Positions 26,592 through 37,074 of a stretch of 64,000 nucleotides of DNA are shown in pieces. The stretch lies in assembly GCF_001445655.1 (NCBI RefSeq), contig NZ_LNBE01000006.1, positions 1 to 64,000 on the forward strand, in the 5' to 3' direction. Source of the DNA: Streptomyces roseifaciens (lineage in GTDB: Bacteria; Actinomycetota; Actinomycetes; Streptomycetales; Streptomycetaceae). The notes under the pieces are model-generated. The model had not been told where the DNA came from. It saw nothing but the letters and a program-made list of their open reading frames with translations, and did no database searches. Positions within the stretch are counted from its first letter, which is position 1, and each line of letters begins with the position of its first letter. Made by a program: the position numbers and the translations under genes.

Positions 26592-27449
26592 TCACCCTTC
26601 GGCTTGCCGATAAACGATGGTGGTGCTGCCCACGACGATCCGTGAGCCGTCGCGGAGCGTAGCGCGAGTGGTGTGCTGTCCGTCCACCACGATGCCGTTG
26701 GTCGACCCCAGGTCCTGAATGGTCGCGGGGGTGCCGACGCGGATTTCGCAGTGCCGGCGCGAGACGCCGGGGTCGTCGATCCGTACGTCCGCCTCGGTGC
26801 TGCGGCCCAGCACGAGGGTGGGTCGGGAGATCTGGTGCCGGGTGCCGTTGATCTCGATCCAGCGCCGGGTCTGGGCTCCGGGCACGCCTGCCGCGGGACC
26901 CTGGCCGCCCGTGCGCGGCGCGGGCCGGCCCGGGGGCGTGGAGGGCGGCGGCGACGCGGGCATGGGCGGCAGCCCGGACGGCGGTGCCGGATAGCCCGCG
27001 CCGTGCGTGGCGGGGCCGCCCGGGCGCGCCGGACCGGGGCGTGCGCTCTGCTGGCCTTGGTGCTCCTGCGACTCGCTGGCGGCGAGGGTGCGGCTGCGCA
27101 CCCGGTACAGCCCGGTGTCGAGGTCGTCCGCCTTCTCCAGGTGGACCTTGATGGTCCCCATGAAGGTGTACCGCTGCTGCTTGGCGTAGTCGCGGACCAT
27201 GCCGGAGAGCTCATCGCCGAGCTGTCCCGAGTACGGGCTGAGCCGCTCGAAGTCCGGGGTGCTCAGCTCCACGATGAAGTCGTTCGGGACGACGGTGCGG
27301 TCACGGTTCCAGATGGTGGCGTTGTTGTCGCACTCGCGCTGCAGCGCGCCGGCGATCTCGACCGGCTGCACCTCGGACTTGAACACCTTGGCGAAGGTGC
27401 CGTTCACGAGACCCTCGAGACGCTGCTCGAAGCGCTTCAGTACTCCCAC
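26592..27449 (-). CDS. fhaA: FhaA-like protein: DUF3662 plus FHA domain
   Basis: 285 residues, first gene of the signalling operon. The N-terminal DUF3662 domain (about 1-120: MGVLKRFEQRLEGLVNGTFA, VQPVEIAGALQREC) is joined by a Pro/Gly-rich linker to a C-terminal FHA domain with GRSTEADVRIDDPGVSRRHCEI and DLGSTNGIVVDG. In mycobacteria FhaA links PknB phosphorylation to lipid II export and septal growth. Start ATG with GAGGTGC upstream. Confidence 0.94.
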   Translation of the reverse strand: MGVLKRFEQRLEGLVNGTFAKVFKSEVQPVEIAGALQRECDNNATIWNRDRTVVPNDFIVELSTPDFERLSPYSGQLGDELSGMVRDYAKQQRYTFMGTIKVHLEKADDLDTGLYRVRSRTLAASESQEHQGQQSARPGPARPGGPATHGAGYPAPPSGLPPMPASPPPSTPPGRPAPRTGGQGPAAGVPGAQTRRWIEINGTRHQISRPTLVLGRSTEADVRIDDPGVSRRHCEIRVGTPATIQDLGSTNGIVVDGQHTTRATLRDGSRIVVGSTTIVYRQAEG

Positions 27450-27834
27450 GGGGCACCTCCTTCCCTCAGTGACGTTCCTGATGCTCGGTGTCGTTCCTGA
27501 TACTGCTTACTGATCGTATCCACGCGTTGGGGAAACGGCCGGTTCCCCTTCGGGGCCAGGAGTGACGAGTGTCGCCCCGGCCTGCCCGGCGCGCCCCTTC
27601 CCGTCCCCTTCATTAGGGATCGTAGAGGCGGCCGGGAGCCAGTGTCCCGCAACCGGCGGGGTCCCCACCGGTCCCGGCGGCCCGGCACGGCTCCCAGCGG
27701 CCCGGACCGGGGAGAACGAGTGTGAAGGCACCCGCCAAGGCGTGCTAATGTTCTCGATGTCGGAAGGCGAACGGCGCAGAACCGGAAGGGCAAGCCCCCC
27801 GGAAAAGCTTCGGAAGCCCGAGGACGACACCCAT
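27450..27834. other. Intergenic region between fhaA and tRNA-Leu: two promoter areas, no gene
   Basis: 385 bp of divergent promoter space. The left part must drive the fhaA-pknB operon on the minus strand. On the plus strand a TAATGT hexamer at 27,746-27,751 with GTGAAG 18 bp upstream could be the tRNA promoter, leaving a leader of about 80 nt. No protein frame with a supported start was found. Confidence 0.4.
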
Positions 27835-27918
27835 GCGCGGGTGGCGGAATAGGCAGACGCGCTGGATTCAGGTTCCAGTGCCCGAAAGGGCGTGGGGGTT
27901 CAACTCCCCCCTCGCGCA
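27835..27918 (+). tRNA. tRNA-Leu (anticodon CAG)
   Basis: An 84-nt class II tRNA. The acceptor stem GCGCGGG pairs with CTCGCGC (one G-U); the anticodon stem CTGGA/TCCAG holds loop TTCAGGT with anticodon CAG at 27,869-27,871; a variable arm TGCCCGAAAGGGCG and the T-arm GGGGGTTCAACTCCCC follow. Discriminator A at 27,918; CCA is not encoded. Reads CUG, the main leucine codon in this genome. Confidence 0.97.
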
Positions 27919-27925
27919 CAGTGAG

Positions 27926-27969
27926 GACAGACCCCTCAGAGTGACTCACGTCACTCTGAGGGGTCTGTC
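27926..27969 (+). terminator. Strong terminator after tRNA-Leu
   Basis: A perfect 19-bp inverted repeat (GACAGACCCCTCAGAGTGA and its complement) with a 6-base loop, followed by TCGTTTT, starts 7 bp after the tRNA. It is one of the few terminators here with a T tract. Confidence 0.9.
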
Positions 27970-28091
27970 TCGTTTTGCGCCGGCTTGAACCGGAAGAGCT
28001 TGGCCGGAACGTGGCGCGCCGTAGTGACCGGAGTGGGAACATCATTCTGTAGTCGCACCAGGGCGCTGTGTGATCCGGAGGGGGACGCGGG

Positions 28092-28868
28092 GTGACTGGT
28101 AACCAGACGTCCGTTCTTTCGGAGTGGATCCTGCCCGCCGCCGTCTGTGCGCCCGTGACCTGGGTGTGCCTCGTCCACCGCTTCCGCGGGCAGGGGCGGC
28201 TGCTGGGGACGGTCAGGTCGGTGTCCTCGGCGCTCGCCGTGGTCCTGTGGACCTCCGCGATGGCCGCGCTGGCCAGTGGCCTGCTGTTACCGCACGCCTC
28301 CAGCGTGCCGCCGGCGGCGGTCGGCGTCGTGGCGGGGGCGGGGCTGGTGCCCAAGAAGAGGACCGAGCAGGCCGAGCATCCGGTGATGGCGATTGTCACA
28401 CTGGGACATTCGCTGCTGATCAACAGTCTGATGCTGCGCCTGCAGACCGACCGGGCCGAATGGTGCGCCCGGATGACCGGCGGTTTCGACAACTGCTGGG
28501 AGCTCGACGTCTTCGCCGACCGGGTCGCGCGGCACCTGAGGGCCCGCGTGGACGTCCCCGGGCGCACGCCCAAGGGCAAGAGCGGGCTGGTGACCTCGAT
28601 CAGGGACCGGTACGAGGAGGTGCGGGCCGCGGTGCAGCAGGCGGACATCCTCGAGACCGAGATCGAGAAGGCCTGCAAGGACGAGCAGCGCGAGCGGACG
28701 CCCCAGGAGGCCGGGCGGATGCTGCGGGCGTTCGGCGAGGCCGAGCACCTCTGTGCGTATCTGCTGGAGCTGGCGCACGCCCACGGCAAGCGCAGCGACG
28801 ACAAGAAGATCCTGGCACTACGGCGGCAGCACTTGTACGCAGCTGCCGCCGAGGTCCCGGCGCGCTGA
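28092..28868 (+). CDS. Hypothetical membrane protein with a TTA codon
   Basis: 258 residues, not recognised. Residues about 8-28, 45-68 and 72-88 are hydrophobic and could form two or three membrane spans; the rest is soluble, helical and charged (RDRYEEVRAAVQQADI, ETEIEKACKDEQRER). Codon 66 (28,287-28,289) is TTA, which is rare in Streptomyces and needs the bldA tRNA, so production is probably restricted to development or stationary phase. GTG start with GGAGGGGG upstream. It converges on the XRE gene with stops one base apart. Confidence 0.65.
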   Translation: MTGNQTSVLSEWILPAAVCAPVTWVCLVHRFRGQGRLLGTVRSVSSALAVVLWTSAMAALASGLLLPHASSVPPAAVGVVAGAGLVPKKRTEQAEHPVMAIVTLGHSLLINSLMLRLQTDRAEWCARMTGGFDNCWELDVFADRVARHLRARVDVPGRTPKGKSGLVTSIRDRYEEVRAAVQQADILETEIEKACKDEQRERTPQEAGRMLRAFGEAEHLCAYLLELAHAHGKRSDDKKILALRRQHLYAAAAEVPAR

Positions 28869-28869
28869 G

Positions 28870-29187
28870 TCAGTGGTGGGTCTTGGCCAACGCGCGTGCT
28901 GCCGCGGGCCCCTGGCGCTCGGCCGAAGGCGAATCGGAGAAGGAGATCTCCATCCTCAGGTCGAGCGCATCGGCCACGGCGGCCAGCGAACGCATCGTCA
29001 GATTTTCGTCGCCGGAGAGGATTTGGCTCACCCGGCCCGGGGACACGCCCATGCTGTCCGCCAAGTCCTTGCGCGTCATGCCCCGTTCGGCGAGGAGGCC
29101 CGCCAGGGATGCCGTCGCGTGGCGGGCGAGCCGGGCCCCGGCCGCATCGGCCGTCCGTCCTTGATCGTGCCTGTCACGCCACGCCAT
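28870..29187 (-). CDS. XRE-family helix-turn-helix regulator
   Basis: 105 residues. The HTH is at about 35-90: LLAERGMTRKDLADSMGVSPGRVSQILSG, then NLTMRSLAAVADALDLRMEISF, an arrangement typical of antitoxin-type or small housekeeping XRE proteins. No toxin-like partner is adjacent in the same direction. A TTTAG/CTAAA dyad 64 bp upstream may be its own operator. Confidence 0.82.
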   Translation of the reverse strand: MAWRDRHDQGRTADAAGARLARHATASLAGLLAERGMTRKDLADSMGVSPGRVSQILSGDENLTMRSLAAVADALDLRMEISFSDSPSAERQGPAAARALAKTHH

Positions 29188-29250
29188 GCCTACCCCCAGG
29201 AACAGAAATCACGGCGCCCTTGGGCGCCTTCCCAGATAGAGGATGCCACC

Positions 29251-29266
29251 TTTAGCGCTAACTAAA
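29251..29266. promoter_or_regulatory. TTTAG-CTAAA dyad upstream of XRE gene, candidate autoregulatory operator
   Basis: TTTAGCGCTAACTAAA contains the perfect 10-bp palindrome TTAGCGCTAA and outer TTTAG/CTAAA arms; a further GCTAAA follows at about 29,279. It stands out by AT content and lies in the promoter region of the XRE gene. Confidence 0.4.
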
Positions 29267-29369
29267 AGCCTGCTTCCGGCTAAAGATTGCTCTGTCGGCG
29301 GAGAGTTCACCCTTTGATCAATCTGTGACCAGGCGTGATACGGCAATCGGTCGATTCCGGCCAGACTTC

Positions 29370-29403
29370 GGCCCGTCCGCGGAAATGGGGTTGCGGACGG
29401 GCC
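29370..29403. terminator. Hairpin terminator downstream of MFS gene
   Basis: Perfect 11-bp stem (GGCCCGTCCGC with GCGGACGGGCC) and a 12-base loop, 35 bp after the stop of the minus-strand MFS gene. Confidence 0.7.
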
Positions 29404-29437
29404 GGAGGGGCGCCCGGGGCGGGGCGCCGGGCGCCGG

Positions 29438-30688
29438 TCAGCGCGCCGCCGTGCCCTCCTCGTCCGCCGGCTCCTTGGGTGCGGCGGACGGAGCCGCGGC
29501 GGGGGCCGGGTCCTTCAGGAGGAACAGCAGCAGGAACGACAGCGCGGCGATGCCGCCGGCGATGCGGAAGCCGGTGGCGATCGACGTCGCGCCGACGGCC
29601 GGGCCGATCACCAGCGGCGCGGCGAACTGACCGGTGAAGTTGGCCGTGCCCGACAGGGACGTGGCCTGGCCGCGCAGGGCGGGCGGCGCGGTCTCGCCGA
29701 TCATCACGGCGAGCGCGGGCACGGACATGCCCATGCCGAGCCCGAACAGCGCCGGGGCCAGGACGATCAGCACCGAGTTGCCCGCGGTCCCGGCGACCAG
29801 GAAGGCGGCCACCCACAGGACGACGGAGACCCGCAGCAGCCGGATGTAGCCCAGGCTCTTCTTGATCTTCGCGTAGGCCAGGCCGACCAGGGTGCCGGCG
29901 ACCGAGGTGCTCGTCGTGTACAGCGCGACCAGGAACGGCGTCTCGACGCCGAGCTGCGCGAGCCGCTGGGGCAGGAAGACGGCGAGGACGTAGAGCAGGA
30001 ACGAGCTGGTGAGCGACAGGGCGTACAGGCCCAGCAGACGGGGGCGCGAGCGCAGCAGAGTGATCGTTCCGCCACCGCCGCCGGGACGCTTGGCGTTCAG
30101 GCTCTTGGGCAGGGTGAACATCATCGCGATGCCGACCGGGATGCCCAGCAGGTAGATCGCGAAGGGGCCGTGCCAGGAGATCCCGCCGAGCGCGCCGCCG
30201 AGCAGCGGCCAGATGATCCCCCCGACGCTGATGGCGACCGAGCGCCACCCCGCCACGCGGTCCCGCTCCGGCCCTTCGTAGAGAGCCAGCAGGGCCACCG
30301 TCGTACCGGCGAAGACCGCGGCCGCGCCCACGCCGAACGCGAAGCGGCTGATTATCAGCGCCGTGTACGAGGTGGTGACCAGCCCGGCGCCGCCCGCGAC
30401 GCCGTACAGCAGGAGCCCGGCCACCAGGGGCGTCTTCAGCCCCCAGCGGTCGATCGTCCAGCCGACGAGCGGGCTGGCGATCGCCAGGGACAGGCCGTGG
30501 GCGGTGAGGATCAGACCGGCACCGGTGCCGCTGACCCCGAGCTCGCCGCGGATGACGCCCACGACGGGGGTGAGGATCGTGCCCGCCATGACGGTGAGGG
30601 TGGACGCGAGCAGGAGTACGGCCAGGGCGGCCCGGCCGCGTGAGGCGGGCGGGGACGCGGCGGGTGATGACGGGGTGGGTGATGCCAT
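29438..30688 (-). CDS. MFS transporter, 12-TM
   Basis: 416 residues with a Ser/Pro/Ala-rich cytoplasmic N-terminus and about 12 helices. Motif A-like sequence is SPLVGWTIDRWGLKTPLVAG; the second half repeats the fold after TLPKSLNAKRPGGGGG. It resembles aromatic-compound or drug exporters (ACS/DHA1 type). It lies between the conserved block and korAB and could export the polyketide, though no SARP site is seen directly upstream. Confidence 0.88.
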   Translation of the reverse strand: MASPTPSSPAASPPASRGRAALAVLLLASTLTVMAGTILTPVVGVIRGELGVSGTGAGLILTAHGLSLAIASPLVGWTIDRWGLKTPLVAGLLLYGVAGGAGLVTTSYTALIISRFAFGVGAAAVFAGTTVALLALYEGPERDRVAGWRSVAISVGGIIWPLLGGALGGISWHGPFAIYLLGIPVGIAMMFTLPKSLNAKRPGGGGGTITLLRSRPRLLGLYALSLTSSFLLYVLAVFLPQRLAQLGVETPFLVALYTTSTSVAGTLVGLAYAKIKKSLGYIRLLRVSVVLWVAAFLVAGTAGNSVLIVLAPALFGLGMGMSVPALAVMIGETAPPALRGQATSLSGTANFTGQFAAPLVIGPAVGATSIATGFRIAGGIAALSFLLLFLLKDPAPAAAPSAAPKEPADEEGTAAR

Positions 30689-30764
30689 CGGCGGAACCTT
30701 AGCTACATGACGGGGGTGGATGGTGCCGGGCGGCTCATGGGAGCGCCCTCCGGGAGCTCTCGCG

Positions 30765-33753
<2,989 letters not shown>

Positions 33754-33804
33754 CAGGACGTGCTCCAGGGTTGTGGCTGCTGCAGGGGTGAGTGCCGTCC
33801 TGCC

Positions 33805-33850
33805 ACTCCTTCAGATGCCGCTCGAGGATCACTCGAGCGGCACTCGAAGG
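33805..33850 (-). promoter_or_regulatory. SARP-type promoter of korA: three TCGAG heptamers
   Basis: On the coding (minus) strand the heptamers TCGAGTG, TCGAGTG and TCGAGCG follow each other every 11 bp. Eight bases later comes AGGAGT in the -10 position; this hexamer is the weakest of the set. The predicted start of transcription is about 45 nt before the korA ATG. The same array reads TCGAGGA, TCGAGCG, TCGAAGG on the other strand, where no gene begins. Confidence 0.7.
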
Positions 33851-33882
33851 CGGTGGCATGGATTCCGCCAAGCCGTCCGTTC

Positions 33883-34851
33883 TCAGTCATCGAGCAGCGG
33901 CTTCCACCACTCCGGGTGGTCCACGTACCAGCCGACGACGCGCTTCAGGCCCTCGTCGAGCGTCCACTGCGGCGCGTAGCCGAGCTCGGCGCGGATCTTG
34001 TCGTCGTTGATCGCGTAGCGGAAGTCGTGGCCCTTGCGGTCCGGGACGTGCTGCACCTTCGACCAGTCGTGGCCGGTCAGGTCGAGCAGCCGCTCGGTCA
34101 TCTCGCGGTTGGTCAGGGCGGTGGCGCCGCCGATGTTGTACGTCTCGCCCGCGCGGCCGGCCGTGAGGACGAGCTGGATGGCCCGGCAGTGGTCGTCGAC
34201 GTGCAGCCACTCGCGGATGTTGGTGCCCTCGCCGTAGAGCGGCACCTGCTGTCCCTGCAGGAGGCGGGTGACGAACTGCGGGATGAGCTTTTCGACGTGC
34301 TGGTGGGTGCCGTAGTTGTTGGAGCACCGGGTGATGCGCACGTTGAGCTTGTGGGTGCGGTGGTAGGCGCGGGCGAGGAGGTCGCTGCCGGCCTTCGACG
34401 CGGAGTACGGGGAGTTGGGCAGCAGGGGCGACTCCTCGGTCCACGTGCCGGTGGCGATGGATCCGTAGACCTCGTCGGTCGACACGTGCACCACGTTGTC
34501 CACGCCGGTGTACAGACAGGCGTCGAGGACGCTCTGGGTGCCCAGGACGTTGCTGTGGACGAAGGCGACCGCGCCGTCGACGGAGCGGTCGACGTGGGAC
34601 TCGGCCGCGAAGTGGACGACGGCGTCGTGGCCGGGGAGCAGCTGGCGCAGCAGGTCCTGGTTGCAGACGTCGCCGCGGACGAAGGTCAGCCGCGGGTCGT
34701 CCATCGGCAGGTTGTCCGTGTTGCCGGCGTAGGTGAGCTTGTCGATGACGGTGACGTGCGCGTCCTCGTAGCCGCGGTAGCCGCCGGAGAGCATGGTGCG
34801 GACGTAGTGCGAGCCGATGAAGCCGGCGCCGCCGGTGACGAGGACCTTCAT
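33883..34851 (-). CDS. rmlB: dTDP-glucose 4,6-dehydratase
   Basis: 322 residues, short-chain dehydrogenase fold. NAD motif GGAGFIGSHYV, catalytic THR/ASP/GLU in STDEVYG, and YSASKAGSD with the catalytic Tyr and Lys; NNYGTHQHVEKLIPQF and GTNIREWLHVDDHC are the usual substrate segments. Converts dTDP-glucose to dTDP-4-keto-6-deoxyglucose, entry point of the deoxysugar. ATG overlaps the rmlA stop by 4 bp. Confidence 0.96.
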   Translation of the reverse strand: MKVLVTGGAGFIGSHYVRTMLSGGYRGYEDAHVTVIDKLTYAGNTDNLPMDDPRLTFVRGDVCNQDLLRQLLPGHDAVVHFAAESHVDRSVDGAVAFVHSNVLGTQSVLDACLYTGVDNVVHVSTDEVYGSIATGTWTEESPLLPNSPYSASKAGSDLLARAYHRTHKLNVRITRCSNNYGTHQHVEKLIPQFVTRLLQGQQVPLYGEGTNIREWLHVDDHCRAIQLVLTAGRAGETYNIGGATALTNREMTERLLDLTGHDWSKVQHVPDRKGHDFRYAINDDKIRAELGYAPQWTLDEGLKRVVGWYVDHPEWWKPLLDD

Positions 34852-35927
34852 GCCATTACCTCCGCGCGCGTGTGGTCACCGATGATCAGCCGGCTGCCCG
34901 ATGTGGCCGTGACGGGCGCCTGGACCCGGGCCCAGCGGCCGATGACGCAGCTCTGCAGGTCGCGGACGTCCTTGATGGCGGCGCCCTCGAGGATGATGGA
35001 GTCCTCGACGCCGGTGTCCTCCAGGACGCAGTCGCGCCCCACGGCCGTGTACGGGCCGACGTTGCTGCCGGTGATGACGCTTCCGGCGCCGATCACGAGC
35101 GGGCCGGTGAGCCTGGACCGGACGACGCGGGCGCCCGGCCCGAGGACGACGGGCCCCTGCAGAATGCTTTCCGCATCGACCTCGGCGCCCTCGCGGTCGG
35201 CGGCGGTGCCGGCGATGCGGTCGAGGATCTCCCGGTTGCACTCCAGCAGGTCGTCGATCTTGCCGGTGTCCTTCCAGTAGCCCTCGTACTCGCGGGCGGT
35301 GACCGTCCGGCCCGCGTCCACCAGGTGCTGGATGGCGTCGGTGATCTCCAGTTCGCCGCGGGCGCTGGGCTCGATGGCGCGCACCGCCTCGTGCACGGCG
35401 GCGGTGAAGAAGTACACGCCGATGACGGCGAGGTCGCTGCGCGGCGCGCTCGGCTTCTCCACGAGGGCGAGCACCCTGGAGTCGGCGTCGACCTCGGCCA
35501 CGCCGTACTGGCGCGGGTCCTCCACCTTGGTGACCAGCACCTGGGCGTCGGGGCGGCGCTCGCGGAAGGCCTCGGCGGCCTCGGCGATGCCGTCGGCCAG
35601 GACGTTGTCCCCCAGGTACATCACGAAGTCGTCGTCGCCGAGGAAGCCGGCGGCGAGGGCCACGCAGTGCGCGAGCCCGAGCGGGGCCTCCTGGCGGATG
35701 TAGGTGAGGCGCAGCCCGAGCTGAGAGCCGTCTCCCACCGTGGCCTCGATCTGCGCCGCGTGGCCGCCGACGATGACGCCCACGTCCTCGATGCCGATGT
35801 CCCGCAGGTTTTCCAGGCAGTGCACCAGGACGGGTTTGTTCGCCACTGGGACCAGTTGTTTCGCCATCGAGTAGGTGAAGGGCCGCAGCCGCGTACCTTC
35901 GCCACCGGACAGGACCAGTGCTTTCAT
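34848..35927 (-). CDS. rmlA: Glucose-1-phosphate thymidylyltransferase (long, StrD-type)
   Basis: 359 residues, the long antibiotic-cluster type. The nucleotidyltransferase domain begins KALVLSGGEGTRLRPFTYSMAKQLVPVANKP, with LGDNV at the metal site; the C-terminal 110 residues are left-handed beta-helix hexapeptides (ILQGPVVLGPGARVV, LTGPLVIGAGSVI). Makes dTDP-glucose. I start at ATG 35927 (GGGGAA upstream); the longer frame passes through promoter sequence with the SARP heptamers. Confidence 0.95.
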   Translation of the reverse strand: MKALVLSGGEGTRLRPFTYSMAKQLVPVANKPVLVHCLENLRDIGIEDVGVIVGGHAAQIEATVGDGSQLGLRLTYIRQEAPLGLAHCVALAAGFLGDDDFVMYLGDNVLADGIAEAAEAFRERRPDAQVLVTKVEDPRQYGVAEVDADSRVLALVEKPSAPRSDLAVIGVYFFTAAVHEAVRAIEPSARGELEITDAIQHLVDAGRTVTAREYEGYWKDTGKIDDLLECNREILDRIAGTAADREGAEVDAESILQGPVVLGPGARVVRSRLTGPLVIGAGSVITGSNVGPYTAVGRDCVLEDTGVEDSIILEGAAIKDVRDLQSCVIGRWARVQAPVTATSGSRLIIGDHTRAEVMA

Positions 35928-35968
35928 GGGTTCCCCAGAAATTCTCGCAAGGAGACAGGATCGGGGAC

Positions 35969-36028
35969 AACGTGGTCGACCGCGCTCGACTCCGATTCGA
36001 GTCACCGTCGAACTAATGTTGACAACTT
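35969..36028. promoter_or_regulatory. Bidirectional SARP-type promoter between rmlA and methyltransferase
   Basis: Three TCGA heptamers 11 bp apart serve both directions. Towards rmlA: TCGACGG, TCGAATC, TCGAGCG, 8-bp spacer, -10 CACGTT (35,969-35,974). Towards the methyltransferase: TCGACTC, TCGAGTC, TCGAACT (35,986/35,997/36,008), 8-bp spacer, -10 CAACTT (36,023-36,028). A fourth TCGA at 35,976 falls in the rmlA spacer. Confidence 0.8.
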
Positions 36029-36070
36029 CTCTCCCCGTCGCGGTCGATGAGGACGAGGAGCTGAGGATCC

Positions 36071-36913
36071 ATGGCGGAGCAGACGCAGGAGCAGCAGGCG
36101 CAGGCCCTGTCGCCGGACGAGGTCGGCGAGGTCTACGACGAGAAGGGCTGGCTCTGGGAGATCTTCATGGGCCAGAACCTGCACATCGGCTGGTGGGACG
36201 ACGAGGCTCCGGAGACCGACCCGAAGGACCGGCTCACGGACGTCCTCATCGAGCAGGTCGGGCTGCGGTCCGGGCAGCACCTCCTGGACATCGGCTGCGG
36301 CCAGGGCCGCCCGGCGCTGCGGCTGGCCGAGGCCAGTGGCGGTGAGGTCACCGGCATCACGGTGAGCGCGGAGCAGGTCGCGGCCGGCACGGAGGCGGCG
36401 GCCGGGGCGGGCCTCGCGGACCGGGTGCGGTTCGCGCTGGCGGACGTGTCGGAACTGCCCTACGCGGACGGCGAGTTCGACGCGGCCTGGGCGATGGAGT
36501 CGCTGATGTACCTGGGCGACCGGCCCGCCGCGCTGCGCGAGATCGCGCGGGTGCTCAAGCCCGGCGGGGTGTTCGTGCTGTCCGACTACGTCGAGTCGGC
36601 CGAACTGGACGAGGAGTGGCGCAAGGTCCTGCTGGAGGGCTTCACGGTGGGCTCGCTGCCGACCGCGGACCAGTACGTCGAGATGATCGCCGGGGCGGGG
36701 CTGGCCGTCGAGCGGAACTTCGACGCGACCGCGCACCTGCGGCGCTCCGCGGCGCGGATCGACCAGCTCGTGGCGGACAACTACGACAAGGTCGTGGAGA
36801 AGGGCGGGCTGCAGTTCGCCGAGGAGTTCAAGGAGATGATCGGCCGGGTCTCGAAGCTGGAGCGGGACATGCTCGGCTACTCGGTGATCACGGTCCGCAA
36901 GCCGCTCGCCTGA
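36071..36913 (+). CDS. SAM-dependent methyltransferase, RebM-like sugar methyltransferase
   Basis: 280 residues, class I methyltransferase. SAM motif LLDIGCGQGRPALRLAE at about 78-95; YDEKGWLWEIFMGQNLHIGWW in the N-terminus is the lid segment found in RebM-type and related sugar or small-molecule methyltransferases. As the only methyltransferase inside the sugar genes it is the candidate for N- or O-methylation of the amino sugar (or for the aglycone). Driven by the bidirectional SARP promoter; the ATG is preceded by GAGGAGCTGAGGATCC. Confidence 0.85.
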   Translation: MAEQTQEQQAQALSPDEVGEVYDEKGWLWEIFMGQNLHIGWWDDEAPETDPKDRLTDVLIEQVGLRSGQHLLDIGCGQGRPALRLAEASGGEVTGITVSAEQVAAGTEAAAGAGLADRVRFALADVSELPYADGEFDAAWAMESLMYLGDRPAALREIARVLKPGGVFVLSDYVESAELDEEWRKVLLEGFTVGSLPTADQYVEMIAGAGLAVERNFDATAHLRRSAARIDQLVADNYDKVVEKGGLQFAEEFKEMIGRVSKLERDMLGYSVITVRKPLA

Positions 36914-37000
36914 GCCGCGGACTCCTTGCCGCTCGCCCGGGCAGCCGAGGGCCCCTTGCCGCTCGCCCGGGCCGCGGGTCCCCTGCCGTTCCGCCCGGGC
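36897..37000 (+). repeat. Imperfect 30-bp tandem repeat after the methyltransferase gene
   Basis: A unit containing CCTTGCCGCTCGCCCGGGC recurs at 36,924 and 36,954 (identical over 19 bp) and in degraded form before (over the methyltransferase stop) and after, with a 30-bp period. Probably replication slippage; it spreads the two genes apart. Confidence 0.55.
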
Positions 37001-37020
37001 CCCGGACCCCGGCGGAACGG
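36986..37020 (+). terminator. Hairpin between methyltransferase and glycosyltransferase
   Basis: Perfect 10-bp arms CCGTTCCGCC and GGCGGAACGG with a 15-base GC-rich loop end just upstream of the glycosyltransferase SARP heptamers, separating the two transcription units. Confidence 0.55.
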
Positions 37021-37025
37021 GCCCG

Positions 37026-37068
37026 TCGAGCCGCCGTCGAGCAGGGTTCGAGGCCCGGTTCCAACGAT
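37026..37068 (+). promoter_or_regulatory. SARP-type promoter of glycosyltransferase, leaderless
   Basis: TCGAGCC, TCGAGCA and TCGAGGC start at 37,026, 37,037 and 37,048; an 8-bp spacer leads to AACGAT at 37,063-37,068. The ATG begins 6 bp after the -10, so transcription would start at or next to the A of ATG and the message would have no leader. No ribosome site precedes the ATG, which agrees. Confidence 0.82.
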
Positions 37069-37074
37069 GACCGC

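Noticed and set aside
27835..29187. Integrated element at tRNA-Leu
   Set aside because: No integrase, excisionase or duplicated tRNA 3' end was found downstream; the two genes alone do not make a mobile element.
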